A model generated the notes under the pieces. That model was not told where the DNA came from and did no database searches. It saw only the letters and a program-made list of their open reading frames with translations. This document shows positions 33,637-42,890 of a stretch of DNA of 64,000 nucleotides, piece by piece (the first letter of the stretch is position 1; the number at the start of each line of letters is the position of its first letter). This stretch comes from Pseudomonas fluorescens (GTDB lineage: Bacteria > Pseudomonadota > Gammaproteobacteria > Pseudomonadales > Pseudomonadaceae): the NCBI RefSeq assembly GCF_902498065.1, contig NZ_CABVIR010000007.1:62001-126000 (forward strand), in the 5' to 3' direction. Both the position numbers and the translations under genes were made by a program.

Positions 33637-33722
33637 GCCGAGGTGGTGGAATTGGTAGACACGCAACCTTGAGGTGGTTGTGCCCATAGGGTGTAGGGGT
33701 TCGAGTCCCCTTCTCGGTACCA
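33637..33722 (+). tRNA. tRNA-Leu (anticodon GAG)
   Basis: This 86-nt class II tRNA has a long variable arm and encoded CCA. The anticodon stem CAACC/GGTTG encloses loop TTGAGGT, with anticodon GAG at 33671-33673 (reads CUC/CUU). The first acceptor pair is G-U. It lies directly after secG, as in P. aeruginosa. Confidence 0.96.
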
Positions 33723-33733
33723 ATTATCAGGAG

Positions 33734-33756
33734 AGCCCGCTGTTGCGGGCTTTCTT
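33734..33756 (+). terminator. Terminator after tRNA-Leu
   Basis: AGCCCGC-tgtt-GCGGGCT followed by TTCTT is a 7-bp GC-rich stem 11 bases past the tRNA. It isolates the secG/tRNA-Leu unit from the next tRNA. Confidence 0.88.
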
Positions 33757-33773
33757 GTAGGTGGAAGGTTACA

Positions 33774-33802
33774 TTGACCCTGTCAGGGATCGGTCGTATA
33801 CT
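33774..33802 (+). promoter_or_regulatory. Sigma-70 promoter of tRNA-fMet / rimP operon
   Basis: TTGACC, a 17-base spacer and TATACT match the consensus at nearly every position. The expected start is about 10 bases before the mature tRNA. CCGCCCC after the -10 is a GC-rich discriminator, typical of stringently controlled stable-RNA promoters. Confidence 0.88.
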
Positions 33803-33818
33803 TCCGCCCCAGCTTTGT

Positions 33819-33895
<77 letters not shown>

Positions 33896-33903
33896 GTTTA
33901 AGG

Positions 33904-33926
33904 AGCCCCTTTTAAGGGGCTTTTTG
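33904..33926 (+). terminator. First terminator between tRNA-fMet and rimP
   Basis: AGCCCCTT-tt-AAGGGGCT with following T residues is a strong intrinsic terminator 8 bases past the tRNA. Confidence 0.88.
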
Positions 33927-33970
33927 TTAGCTGGACACTTTCTACGCCGCTGTTCGACGGCGTTTCAAGG

Positions 33971-33994
33971 ATGGGCGTTTCGCCCATTTTTTTA
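33971..33994 (+). terminator. Second terminator, just ahead of rimP
   Basis: ATGGGCG-ttt-CGCCCAT runs into an eight-base T tract, 40 bases before the rimP start. A second terminator with no gene between the two suggests controlled read-through into the nusA operon. Confidence 0.88.
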
Positions 33995-34033
33995 TTTTGC
34001 ATAGCATGCACATACATGCACGAGGGGGTTCAG

Positions 34034-34492
34034 GTGTCGAGCAAGCTAGAAGAGTTGCAGGCCTTGTTGGCCCCGGTGGTCGTGGCCCTAGGCTATGAAT
34101 GCTGGGGTATTGAGTTTTCGGCTCAAGGTCGCCACTCAATGTTGCGCGTTTATATTGATAAGGAAGGCGGCGTGTTGGTGGACGATTGCGCCATCGTCAG
34201 CCGTCAGATCAGCGGTGTCCTGGATGTTGAAGATCCAATCGCCGTTGAGTACACCCTTGAAGTTTCCTCGCCTGGCATGGAACGCCCGCTGTTCACTATT
34301 GAGCAGTTTGCAAAATTTGCCGGTGAACAAGTGAAGATCAAGCTGCGCTCGCCTTTTGAAGGGCGACGCAACTTTCAGGGCCTTCTGCGCGGTGTAGAAG
34401 AGCAGGACGTCGTGGTGCAGGTTGAAGACCATGAGTTCCTGTTGCCGATCGATATGATCGACAAGGCCAACATTATTCCCAGTTTTGACTGA
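34034..34492 (+). CDS. rimP: Ribosome maturation factor RimP
   Basis: This 152-residue protein is needed for 30S subunit assembly. Family pattern: LGYECWGIEF in the N-terminal domain and LEVSSPGMERPLF with the C-terminal SH3-like barrel (GRRNFQGLLRGV). The GTG at 34034 is chosen: GAGGGGG lies 5-6 bases upstream and the product matches the 152-residue P. aeruginosa protein. An ATG six codons earlier would place the Shine-Dalgarno inside the gene. It is the first protein gene of the nusA-infB operon. Confidence 0.95.
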   Translation: MSSKLEELQALLAPVVVALGYECWGIEFSAQGRHSMLRVYIDKEGGVLVDDCAIVSRQISGVLDVEDPIAVEYTLEVSSPGMERPLFTIEQFAKFAGEQVKIKLRSPFEGRRNFQGLLRGVEEQDVVVQVEDHEFLLPIDMIDKANIIPSFD

Positions 34493-34539
34493 GACGCGGA
34501 TCCCGCGGATCCAATGGCTTGCGAAAGGCGAGGCGTACG

Positions 34540-36021
34540 ATGAGCAAAGAAGTACTGCTGGTTGTTGAGTCGGTATCCAATGAAAAGGGCGTACCGGCAA
34601 ACGTGATTTTTGAAGCGCTGGAGCTGGCTCTGGCCACTGCTACCAAAAAGCGTTTCGAGGACGAAGTCGATCTGCGTGTGGAAATCAATCGCCACACCGG
34701 TGCTTACGAGACATTCCGTCGCTGGACGGTTGTCGAAGAAGCAGACCTGGATGATCCGGCCATCGAAACCTGGCCTAGCAAGGTTGCCGAAACGCACCCT
34801 GGCGCCCAGGTTGGTGATGTAGTCGAAGAAAAAATCGAATCCATCGAGTTCGGCCGCATTGCTGCACAGACTGCCAAGCAAGTCATCGTGCAGAAAGTTC
34901 GCGAAGCCGAGCGCGCTCAAGTCGTTGACGCCTATCGCGAGCGCCTGGGGGAAATCATCTCCGGCACCGTGAAGAAAGTGACCCGCGACAACGTGATCGT
35001 CGACCTGGGCAACAACGCTGAAGGGTTGCTGGCTCGTGAAGACATCATTTCTCGCGAAACCTTCCGTGTTGGCGTGCGTCTGCGTGCGCTGCTCAAGGAA
35101 ATCCGCACCGAGAACCGCGGCCCGCAGCTGATTCTGTCGCGTACCGCGCCGGAAATGCTGATCGAGTTGTTCCGCATCGAAGTGCCGGAAATCGCTGAAG
35201 GCCTGATCGAAGTAATGGCTGCCTCCCGTGACCCGGGTTCGCGCGCCAAGATCGCGGTCCGCTCCAAGGACAAACGCATCGACCCGCAGGGCGCTTGCAT
35301 TGGTATGCGCGGTTCGCGCGTCCAGGCAGTGTCGGGTGAGTTGGGCGGTGAGCGTGTGGACATAGTCCTGTGGGACGACAACCCGGCTCAGTTCGTAATC
35401 AACGCCATGTCCCCGGCTGAGGTTGCGGCAATTATCGTTGACGAAGATGCCCATGCAATGGACATCGCCGTTGGCGCAGACAATCTGGCTCAGGCCATCG
35501 GTCGTGGTGGTCAGAACGTGCGTCTGGCCAGCCAATTGACTGGCTGGACCCTGAACGTGATGACCGAATCGGACATCCAGGCTAAGCAGCAAGCAGAAAC
35601 CGGCGACATCCTGCGCAACTTCATCGACGAGCTGGAAGTCGACGAAGACCTGGCACAGGTGCTGGTAGATGAAGGTTTCACCAGCCTGGAAGAGATTGCC
35701 TACGTACCGTTGGAAGAAATGCTCAACATCGACGGCTTTGACGAAGAAACCGTCAACGAGCTTCGCGCTCGTGCCAAGGATCGTTTGTTGACCAAAGCCA
35801 TCGCTACTGAGGAAAAGCTGGCAGACGCCCATCCGGCCGAAGACCTGCTCTCGCTTGAGGGTATGGACAAGGATTTGGCGATGGAACTGGCGGTGCGCGG
35901 CGTAATTACCCGCGAAGACCTGGCCGAGCAGTCTATTGACGACCTGCTCGACATCGACGGCATTGACGATGATCGTGCCGGCAAGTTGATCATGGCCGCC
36001 CGAGCCCACTGGTTCGAGTAA
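34540..36021 (+). CDS. nusA: Transcription termination/antitermination factor NusA
   Basis: This 493-residue RNA-polymerase-binding protein affects pausing, termination and antitermination. Domains in order are the N-terminal RNAP-binding domain (1-125), S1 (about 135-200), KH1 and KH2 (about 200-345, with CIGMRGSRVQAVSGELGGERVD and AIGRGGQNVRLASQL), and two acidic AR repeats (about 365-493). ATG at 34540 (MSKEVLLVVE) is the family start. Feedback on its own operon through the upstream terminators is plausible, as described in E. coli. Confidence 0.98.
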   Translation: MSKEVLLVVESVSNEKGVPANVIFEALELALATATKKRFEDEVDLRVEINRHTGAYETFRRWTVVEEADLDDPAIETWPSKVAETHPGAQVGDVVEEKIESIEFGRIAAQTAKQVIVQKVREAERAQVVDAYRERLGEIISGTVKKVTRDNVIVDLGNNAEGLLAREDIISRETFRVGVRLRALLKEIRTENRGPQLILSRTAPEMLIELFRIEVPEIAEGLIEVMAASRDPGSRAKIAVRSKDKRIDPQGACIGMRGSRVQAVSGELGGERVDIVLWDDNPAQFVINAMSPAEVAAIIVDEDAHAMDIAVGADNLAQAIGRGGQNVRLASQLTGWTLNVMTESDIQAKQQAETGDILRNFIDELEVDEDLAQVLVDEGFTSLEEIAYVPLEEMLNIDGFDEETVNELRARAKDRLLTKAIATEEKLADAHPAEDLLSLEGMDKDLAMELAVRGVITREDLAEQSIDDLLDIDGIDDDRAGKLIMAARAHWFE

Positions 36022-36048
36022 TTAGGCGCGGCCTGAGGAGAGAAATGC

Positions 36049-38580
36049 ATGACGCAAGTCACGGTGAAACAACTGGCCGATGAGGTCAAAACACCGGTAG
36101 AGCGCCTGTTGCAGCAGATGCGTGAGGCAGGTCTGCCGCACACCGCCGCCGAAGAACATGTGACTGACAGTGAGAAGCAATCTTTGCTGACTCACTTGAA
36201 AAGCAGCCACAAGGCGAAAGTGGAAGAACCACGCAAGATCACACTGCAGCGTAAAACCACCAGCACTCTGCGTGTTGCTGGCAGCAAAAGCATCAGTGTT
36301 GAAGTCCGTAAAAAGAAAGTTTTCGTACAGCGCAGCCCGGAAGAAATCGAAGCCGAGCGCAAACGCGAACTGGACGAACGTCGCGCAGTAGAAAATGCTG
36401 CTCGTCAGAAGGCTGAAGAAGAAGCCAAGCGTCGCGCCGAAGAAGAAGCGCGTCGCCAGCCTGCTGCTGCGCAAACCGGTACCAACGACGCTGTTGCGGC
36501 GCCGGTTGCCGTTGCCGAACCAGTGCGTGAAAGCGCTCCGGTTGTTGCAGCTGCACCAGCTCCGTCTGCTGACGTTCGCAACAAGCAGAACGAACAGCGC
36601 CGTCCGGACAAACCACGTGCCGACGATAACAATCGTCGCAGCGGTGGTGGCGACGGCGAGCGTAAAAACGCTCCGCATCGTGCCTCGGTCAAAGAGAAAG
36701 CGCCTGCTCCACGCGTTGCTCCACGTACTACCGACGAAGAAAGCGATGGCTTCCGTCGTGGTGGTCGCGGCAAGGCCAAGCTGAAGAAACGCAACGCTCA
36801 CGGTTTCCAGAGCCCAACCGGCCCTGTCGTGCGTGATGTGCAGATTGGCGAGACCATCACTGTTGGCGATCTCGCCAATCAGATGTCGGTCAAGGCTGCT
36901 GAAATCATCAAGTTCATGTTCAAACTGGGTACTCCAGCGACCATCAACCAGGTGCTTGATCAGGAAACTGCTCAACTGGTAGCCGAAGAACTGGGCCACA
37001 AAGTGACCCTGGTCAGCGACACCGCCCTGGAAGATTCCCTGGCCGAGTCCCTGAAGTTTGAAGGCGAGACGTTCTCCCGTGCGCCGGTTGTGACCGTCAT
37101 GGGCCACGTTGACCACGGTAAAACCTCGCTGCTCGACTACATCCGTCGTGCCAAGGTAGCTGCTGGCGAAGCCGGCGGTATCACCCAGCACATCGGTGCA
37201 TACCACGTTGAAACTGATCGCGGCATGGTCACTTTCCTCGATACCCCGGGTCACGCCGCGTTTACCGCAATGCGTGCCCGTGGTGCCAAGGCGACCGACA
37301 TCGTGATCCTGGTGGTTGCAGCGGACGACGGCGTGATGCCGCAGACCATTGAAGCCGTTCAGCACGCCAAGGCTGCCGGTGTTCCACTGGTTGTTGCAGT
37401 GAACAAAATCGACAAGCCGGGCGCTGATCTCGATCGCATCCGTAGCGAACTGTCGGTTCACGGCGTGACCTCGGAAGAGTGGGGCGGCGACACCCCGTTC
37501 GTATCGGTTTCGGCGAAAGTCGGTACTGGCGTGGACGAGTTGCTCGAAGCTGTTCTGCTGCAAGCCGAAGTTCTGGAGCTGAAAGCAACTCCATCGGCTC
37601 CAGGCCGTGGCGTTGTGGTTGAATCGCGTCTCGACAAAGGTCGTGGCCCGGTTGCTACCGTTCTGGTTCAAGACGGTACCCTGCGCCAAGGCGACATGGT
37701 CCTGGTCGGTTCGAACTATGGCCGTGTACGTGCCATGCTTGACGAGAACGGCAAGCCAATCAAGGAAGCCGGTCCTTCCATCCCTGTCGAGATCCTCGGC
37801 CTGGACGGTACCCCGGACGCTGGCGATGAGATGAGCGTGCTGTCGGACGAGAAGAAAGCCCGTGAAGTGGCTCTGTTCCGTCAAGGCAAGTTCCGCGAAG
37901 TCAAACTGGCCCGTGCTCACGCCGGCAAGCTGGAAAACATCTTCGAAAACATGGGCCAGGCAGAGAAGAAGACGCTCAACATCGTCCTCAAATCCGACGT
38001 CCGTGGTTCGCTGGAAGCGTTGAACGGTGCCTTGAACGGCCTGGGTAACGACGAAGTGCAAGTGCGTGTTGTCGGTGGCGGTGTCGGTGGTATCACCGAG
38101 TCCGACGCCAACCTGGCACTGGCCTCCAACGCTGTACTGTTCGGCTTCAACGTGCGTGCCGATGCCGGCGCTCGCAAGATCGTCGAGCAGGAAGGTCTGG
38201 ATATGCGTTACTACAACGTGATCTACGACATCATCGAAGACGTCAAGAAAGCCCTCACCGGTATGCTGGGCAGCGATGTTCGCGAGAACATCCTGGGTAC
38301 CGCTGAAGTGCGTGACGTGTTCCGTTCGCCGAAGTTTGGCGCGATCGCCGGTTGCATGGTTATCGAAGGTGTTGTTCACCGTAACCGTCCAATCCGTGTA
38401 CTGCGTGATGACATCGTTATCTTCGAAGGCGAGCTGGAATCCCTGCGCCGCTTCAAGGATGACGCTTCCGAAGTACGTGCCGGCATGGAATGCGGTATCG
38501 GCGTGAAGAGCTACAACGACGTCAAAGTCGGTGACAAAATCGAAGTCTTCGAGAAGGTGCAGGTTGCTCGCAGCCTCTAA
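36049..38580 (+). CDS. infB: Translation initiation factor IF-2
   Basis: This 843-residue GTPase brings fMet-tRNA to the 30S subunit. It has an N-terminal IF2N domain (MTQVTVKQLADEVKTPVERLLQQM), a long charged linker rich in Ala, Arg and Glu (about 85-240) and a second IF2N-like domain. The G domain starts near residue 352 (GHVDHGKTS, DTPGHAAF, NKIDK), followed by beta-barrel domains ending in the fMet-tRNA-binding C2 domain. Alternative internal starts, as in E. coli IF2-beta/gamma, are possible but not obvious. Confidence 0.99.
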   Translation: MTQVTVKQLADEVKTPVERLLQQMREAGLPHTAAEEHVTDSEKQSLLTHLKSSHKAKVEEPRKITLQRKTTSTLRVAGSKSISVEVRKKKVFVQRSPEEIEAERKRELDERRAVENAARQKAEEEAKRRAEEEARRQPAAAQTGTNDAVAAPVAVAEPVRESAPVVAAAPAPSADVRNKQNEQRRPDKPRADDNNRRSGGGDGERKNAPHRASVKEKAPAPRVAPRTTDEESDGFRRGGRGKAKLKKRNAHGFQSPTGPVVRDVQIGETITVGDLANQMSVKAAEIIKFMFKLGTPATINQVLDQETAQLVAEELGHKVTLVSDTALEDSLAESLKFEGETFSRAPVVTVMGHVDHGKTSLLDYIRRAKVAAGEAGGITQHIGAYHVETDRGMVTFLDTPGHAAFTAMRARGAKATDIVILVVAADDGVMPQTIEAVQHAKAAGVPLVVAVNKIDKPGADLDRIRSELSVHGVTSEEWGGDTPFVSVSAKVGTGVDELLEAVLLQAEVLELKATPSAPGRGVVVESRLDKGRGPVATVLVQDGTLRQGDMVLVGSNYGRVRAMLDENGKPIKEAGPSIPVEILGLDGTPDAGDEMSVLSDEKKAREVALFRQGKFREVKLARAHAGKLENIFENMGQAEKKTLNIVLKSDVRGSLEALNGALNGLGNDEVQVRVVGGGVGGITESDANLALASNAVLFGFNVRADAGARKIVEQEGLDMRYYNVIYDIIEDVKKALTGMLGSDVRENILGTAEVRDVFRSPKFGAIAGCMVIEGVVHRNRPIRVLRDDIVIFEGELESLRRFKDDASEVRAGMECGIGVKSYNDVKVGDKIEVFEKVQVARSL

Positions 38581-38651
38581 CTCGCGCACTTCAAGGGCCA
38601 CGATGGGCCGCGGCATGCAAATGCGCGGCACAGCGTCAGGACTCTAAACGC

Positions 38652-38685
38652 AACGCCCGGTCTGGCTTTTGTCAGGCCGGGCGTT
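38652..38685 (+). other. Stem-loop in the infB-rbfA gap
   Basis: AACGCCCGG and CCGGGCGTT form a 9-bp stem, extendable inward (TCTGG/TCAGG with wobble pairs). It is followed by TTGCCG, not a T run. In the 159-base gap it may be a partial terminator or an RNA-processing site. Confidence 0.6.
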
Positions 38686-38739
38686 TGCCGCTTTCAGACC
38701 CCACGGGTTTCACCGTGAGGCAGTAACAGGTAACAAGAC

Positions 38740-39141
38740 ATGGCAAAAGAATACAGCCGTACCCAACGTATCGGCGATCAGATGCAGCGTGAGCTGGCAC
38801 AACTGATCCGTCGTGAAGTCAAAGACCCGCGCGTCGGCCTGGTCACCATTACCGCTGTTGAAGTCAGCCGTGACGTCGGTCACGCCAAGATCTTCATCAC
38901 CGTGATGGGCCAGGACAACGCCGAGGACATCGCGCAAAGCATCAAGGTGCTCAACTCCGCCGCCGGTTTCCTGCGTATGCAGTTGGCTCGCGAAATGAAG
39001 TTGCGCAGCGTTCCTCAGTTGCATTTCCACTACGACGAAAGCGTCGTGCGTGGCGCGCACCTGTCGGCCCTGATCGAGCGTGCGGTGGCTGAAGACAATC
39101 AGCACCCGGTTGCGGCAGAAGCCGAAGACACCAAGGAGTAA
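38740..39141 (+). CDS. rbfA: Ribosome-binding factor A
   Basis: This 133-residue KH-fold protein acts in late 30S maturation, near the 16S 5' helix. Family segments are RTQRIGDQMQRELAQLIRREVKDPRVGLVTITAVEVSRD (residues 6 onward) and VPQLHFHYDESVVRGAHL. ATG at 38740 is preceded by AGGTAACAAG. truB starts 3 bases after its stop. Confidence 0.97.
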   Translation: MAKEYSRTQRIGDQMQRELAQLIRREVKDPRVGLVTITAVEVSRDVGHAKIFITVMGQDNAEDIAQSIKVLNSAAGFLRMQLAREMKLRSVPQLHFHYDESVVRGAHLSALIERAVAEDNQHPVAAEAEDTKE

Positions 39142-39144
39142 TCG

Positions 39145-40062
39145 GTGGCTCAGGTCAAACGTATCCGTCGTAACGTCAGCGGCATCATCCTGCTCGACAA
39201 ACCGCTGGGGTTCACCTCCAACGCGGCGTTGCAGAAGGTTCGCTGGTTGCTGAACGCCGAGAAAGCCGGGCACACCGGCAGTCTCGATCCGCTGGCCACC
39301 GGCGTGTTGCCGTTGTGCTTCGGTGAGGCCACCAAGTTCTCGCAATACCTGCTCGATTCCGACAAGGGTTACGAAACCCTGGCTCAACTGGGCAAAACCA
39401 CCACCACGGCGGATGCCGAAGGTGAAGTTTTGCAGGAGCGGCCGGTGACCGTTGGTCGATCCGATGTCGAAGCAGTACTGCCAAAATTTCGCGGGCAAAT
39501 CAGTCAGATACCGCCGATGTACTCGGCGCTCAAGCGTGATGGCCAGCCGTTGTACAAGCTGGCGCGTGCAGGCGAAGTAGTGGAGCGCGAACCGCGTTCT
39601 GTTACTATTGCGCGCTTGGAATTGCTGGCCTTTGAAGGTGATACTGCGCGGCTTGCGGTGGATTGCAGCAAAGGCACCTATATCCGCACCCTGGTGGAGG
39701 ATATCGGTGAGCAACTCGGTTGTGGCGCCTACGTTGCAGAATTGCGACGTACCCAGGCCGGGCCTTTCACGCTGGCGCAGACTGTCACGCTCGAAGAGCT
39801 GGAAGCGGTACATGCCGAAGGCGGCAATGAAGCGGTTGATCGCTTCCTGATGCCATCGGACAGCGGCCTGCTGGATTGGCCACTGCTGCAGTTCTCGGAA
39901 GCGAGCGCGTTCTACTGGCTCAACGGCCAGCCGGTTCGCGCCCCGGATGCTCCGAAGTTCGGCATGGTACGGGTACAGGATCACAATGGTCGCTTCATCG
40001 GTATCGGTGAAGTGAGCGAAGACGGGCGCATCGCGCCACGTCGACTGATTCGGTCAGAATGA
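39145..40062 (+). CDS. truB: tRNA pseudouridine-55 synthase TruB
   Basis: This 305-residue enzyme makes pseudouridine 55 in the T-loop of all tRNAs. Catalytic Asp48 is in GSLDPLATGVLPL. The YETLAQLGKTTTTADAEG and KGTYIRTLVEDIG motifs and a C-terminal PUA-like region are present. The start is GTG at 39145, with AAGGAG located in the last codons of rbfA. The product matches the family length. Confidence 0.97.
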   Translation: MAQVKRIRRNVSGIILLDKPLGFTSNAALQKVRWLLNAEKAGHTGSLDPLATGVLPLCFGEATKFSQYLLDSDKGYETLAQLGKTTTTADAEGEVLQERPVTVGRSDVEAVLPKFRGQISQIPPMYSALKRDGQPLYKLARAGEVVEREPRSVTIARLELLAFEGDTARLAVDCSKGTYIRTLVEDIGEQLGCGAYVAELRRTQAGPFTLAQTVTLEELEAVHAEGGNEAVDRFLMPSDSGLLDWPLLQFSEASAFYWLNGQPVRAPDAPKFGMVRVQDHNGRFIGIGEVSEDGRIAPRRLIRSE

Positions 40063-40081
40063 CCGGACGAGGGTGGCTGTT

Positions 40082-40160
40082 AACAGGCACGGTCACTACT
40101 CATTTTTAGATACAGGGATTTGTCCCTGGCCTGTTGAAACTGTTTTTCTGAAACAGTTTC
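40082..40160 (+). promoter_or_regulatory. Structured rpsO leader, candidate S15 autoregulation site
   Basis: Three pairings can form: AACAGG (40082-40087) with CCTGTT (40130-40135), CAGGGA-tttg-TCCCTG (40113-40128) inside it, and GAAACTGTTT-ttctg-AAACAGTTTC (40136-40160), a perfect 10-bp stem. The last ends 19 bases before the rpsO ATG. S15 represses its own mRNA in several bacteria through unrelated structures, so a role here is an inference. Confidence 0.55.
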
Positions 40161-40179
40161 CTGATAAAAGGATTGCCTC

Positions 40180-40449
40180 ATGGCTCTCGACGTTCAAGAA
40201 AAAGCTCAAATCGTAGCTGACTACCAGCAAGCTGTTGGTGACACTGGTTCGCCAGAAGTGCAAGTTGCACTGCTGACCCACAACATCAACAAGCTGCAAG
40301 GTCACTTCAAGGCCAACGGTAAAGATCACCACTCCCGTCGTGGTCTGATCCGCATGGTAAACCAGCGCCGTAAGCTGCTGGACTACCTGAAAGGCAAGGA
40401 TCTGGGCCGTTACCAGGCTCTGATCGGTCGCCTGGGTCTGCGTCGCTAA
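40180..40449 (+). CDS. rpsO: 30S ribosomal protein S15
   Basis: This 89-residue primary 16S rRNA-binding protein has family segments DTGSPEVQVALLTHNINKL and the HHSRRGLIRMVNQRRKLLDYL helix pair. ATG at 40180 has AAAGGA upstream. The gap to pnp (40450-40644) has no gene. In E. coli this gap holds a terminator and an RNase III site; no strong terminator is visible here. Confidence 0.98.
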   Translation: MALDVQEKAQIVADYQQAVGDTGSPEVQVALLTHNINKLQGHFKANGKDHHSRRGLIRMVNQRRKLLDYLKGKDLGRYQALIGRLGLRR

Positions 40450-40644
40450 TCAGCGATTGCGCTAGAGGTTGGTTGTTTGCCGTGTGTCAGTGGGATTCCC
40501 GCTGGCCCATGGCAGGCTCCCAGCCTCAAGTTTTATCTGGATACACGTTTTACCCTGGACAGGCGTTGGGCCGACTCCCGACATTGCCCAAGAATTTCGC
40601 AAGAAGACAAGTTCCCCAAGAGCCACAAAAGAAGGTAGGACACC

Positions 40645-42750
40645 GTGAACCCGGTAATCAAAAAATTCCAGTTCGGTCAGTCGACCGTTACCCTCGAGAC
40701 TGGCCGCATCGCCCGTCAGGCCTCCGGCGCAGTATTGGTCACCGTTGACGACGACGTCAGCGTGTTGGTGACTGTTGTCGGTGCCAAGCAAGCCGATCCA
40801 GGCAAGGGCTTCTTCCCTCTGTCCGTTCACTACCAGGAAAAAACTTACGCTGCCGGTAAGATCCCTGGCGGTTTCTTCAAGCGCGAAGGCCGTCCTTCCG
40901 AGAAAGAAACCCTGACTTCCAGACTGATCGACCGTCCGATCCGTCCGTTGTTCCCGGAAGGCTTCATGAACGAAGTGCAGGTTGTCTGCACCGTCGTTTC
41001 CACCAGCAAGAAGACCGATCCGGACATCGCTGCGATGATCGGTACCTCGGCTGCGCTGGCCATCTCCGGCATTCCTTTCGATGGCCCGATCGGCGCTGCC
41101 CGCGTTGCGTTCCACGAAAGCACCGGCTACCTGCTGAACCCGACTTACGAACAACAGAAAGCTTCGAGCCTGGACATGGTCGTTGCCGGTACTTCGGAAG
41201 CCGTTCTGATGGTTGAATCGGAAGCCAAAGAGCTGACCGAAGACCAGATGCTGGGCGCAGTACTGTTTGCTCACGACGAGTTCCAGGTGGTGATCAACGC
41301 CGTCAAAGAACTGGCCGCCGAAGCTGCCAAGCCGACCTGGACCTGGGCTCCACAGCCAGAAGCCACCGCTCTGCTGGGCGCTATCCGTGCCGAGTTCGGC
41401 GACGCGATCTCCCAGGCTTACACCATCACCATCAAGGCCGACCGTTACGCTCGTCTGGGCGAACTGAAAGACCAAGTGGTTGCCAAGCTGTCCGGTGAAG
41501 AAGGCCAGCCTTCTTCCAGCGAAGTCAAAGCCGCTTTCGGCGAAATCGAATACCGCACCGTTCGCGAAAACATCGTTAACGGCAAGCCACGTATCGACGG
41601 CCGCGACACCAAGACCGTACGTCCTTTGAACATCGAAGTCGGTGTTCTGCCAAAGACCCACGGTTCGGCGCTGTTCACCCGTGGCGAAACCCAGGCTCTG
41701 GTCGTTGCAACACTGGGTACTGCCCGTGACGCACAACTGCTGGATACCCTGGAAGGCGAGAAAAAAGACCCGTTCATGCTGCACTACAACTTCCCTCCGT
41801 TCTCGGTAGGTGAGTGTGGTCGCATGGGTGGCGCTGGTCGTCGCGAAATCGGTCACGGCCGTCTGGCCCGTCGTTCGATTGCAGCCATGCTGCCTGCTGC
41901 CGACGTGTTCCCGTACACCATCCGTGTTGTATCGGAAATCACCGAGTCCAACGGTTCGAGCTCCATGGCTTCGGTCTGCGGCGCTTCCCTGGCACTGATG
42001 GACGCCGGCGTTCCGATGAAGGCACCGGTTGCCGGTATCGCCATGGGTCTGGTTAAAGAAGGCGAGAAGTTCGCCATCCTGACCGACATCCTGGGCGACG
42101 AAGATCACCTCGGCGACATGGACTTCAAAGTAGCCGGTACCGCCAAAGGTGTTACCGCGCTGCAGATGGACATCAAGATCAAAGGCATCACCGAAGAAAT
42201 CATGGAAATCGCTCTGGGCCAAGCCCTGGAAGCGCGCCTGAACATCCTCGGCCAGATGAACCAGATCATTGGCCAGTCGCGTACCGAACTGTCGGAAAAC
42301 GCTCCGACCATGATCGCGATGAAAATCGACACCGACAAAATCCGTGATGTCATCGGTAAAGGCGGCGCGACCATTCGTGCGATCTGTGAAGAGACCAAGG
42401 CTTCGATCGACATCGAAGACGACGGCTCGATCAAGATCTTCGGCGAAACCAAGGAAGCGGCTGAAGCAGCACGTCAGCGCGTTCTGGGCATCACCGCAGA
42501 AGCTGAAATCGGCAAAATCTACGTTGGTAAGGTTGAGCGCATCGTCGATTTCGGCGCATTCGTCAACATCCTGCCTGGCAAGGACGGTCTGGTTCACATC
42601 TCGATGCTGAGCGACGCTCGCGTTGAGAAAGTGACCGACATCCTGAAAGAAGGCCAGGAAGTGGAAGTTCTGGTACTGGACGTGGACAACCGCGGCCGCA
42701 TCAAGCTGTCCATCAAAGACGTAGCAGCAGCCAAGGCTTCGGGCGTTTAA
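40645..42750 (+). CDS. pnp: Polyribonucleotide nucleotidyltransferase (PNPase)
   Basis: This 701-residue phosphorolytic 3'-5' exoribonuclease is a core part of the RNA degradosome. It has two RNase PH domains (about 1-220 and 310-540), a helical linker, a KH domain (DKIRDVIGKGGATIRAICEE) and an S1 domain (GKIYVGKVERIVDFGAFVNI). The start is GTG at 40645 with GTAGGA upstream, giving MNPVIKKFQFGQ, as in P. aeruginosa with the same length. It ends the rimP-pnp gene string at a strong terminator. Confidence 0.98.
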   Translation: MNPVIKKFQFGQSTVTLETGRIARQASGAVLVTVDDDVSVLVTVVGAKQADPGKGFFPLSVHYQEKTYAAGKIPGGFFKREGRPSEKETLTSRLIDRPIRPLFPEGFMNEVQVVCTVVSTSKKTDPDIAAMIGTSAALAISGIPFDGPIGAARVAFHESTGYLLNPTYEQQKASSLDMVVAGTSEAVLMVESEAKELTEDQMLGAVLFAHDEFQVVINAVKELAAEAAKPTWTWAPQPEATALLGAIRAEFGDAISQAYTITIKADRYARLGELKDQVVAKLSGEEGQPSSSEVKAAFGEIEYRTVRENIVNGKPRIDGRDTKTVRPLNIEVGVLPKTHGSALFTRGETQALVVATLGTARDAQLLDTLEGEKKDPFMLHYNFPPFSVGECGRMGGAGRREIGHGRLARRSIAAMLPAADVFPYTIRVVSEITESNGSSSMASVCGASLALMDAGVPMKAPVAGIAMGLVKEGEKFAILTDILGDEDHLGDMDFKVAGTAKGVTALQMDIKIKGITEEIMEIALGQALEARLNILGQMNQIIGQSRTELSENAPTMIAMKIDTDKIRDVIGKGGATIRAICEETKASIDIEDDGSIKIFGETKEAAEAARQRVLGITAEAEIGKIYVGKVERIVDFGAFVNILPGKDGLVHISMLSDARVEKVTDILKEGQEVEVLVLDVDNRGRIKLSIKDVAAAKASGV

Positions 42751-42786
42751 TCACCCCCCCACGCCTGACCGCTTCAACGTTATGAA

Positions 42787-42820
42787 AAATGCCCCGCCGT
42801 GAAAACGGCGGGGCATTTTT
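42787..42820 (+). terminator. Terminator of pnp
   Basis: AAATGCCCCGCCGT-gaaa-ACGGCGGGGCATTT followed by a T run is a 14-bp perfect stem with a GNRA tetraloop, the strongest terminator in the window. Confidence 0.96.
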
Positions 42821-42890
42821 TTGTCTGCGAAAACTGGAAACGGTTCGTGGATTTGCCCGCTGCCAGTCCCGATGCTAGGTTTAGCTCACC

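Noticed and set aside
36022..38631. 869-codon open frame antisense to infB
   Set aside because: It is a shadow of infB, with no domain, no start signal and biased composition.
40473..40748. 91-codon frame in the rpsO-pnp gap
   Set aside because: It runs into pnp in another frame, lacks a ribosome-binding site and has no family resemblance.
40462..42597. 711-codon open frame antisense to pnp
   Set aside because: It is a shadow of pnp; the product is low complexity and unlike known proteins.
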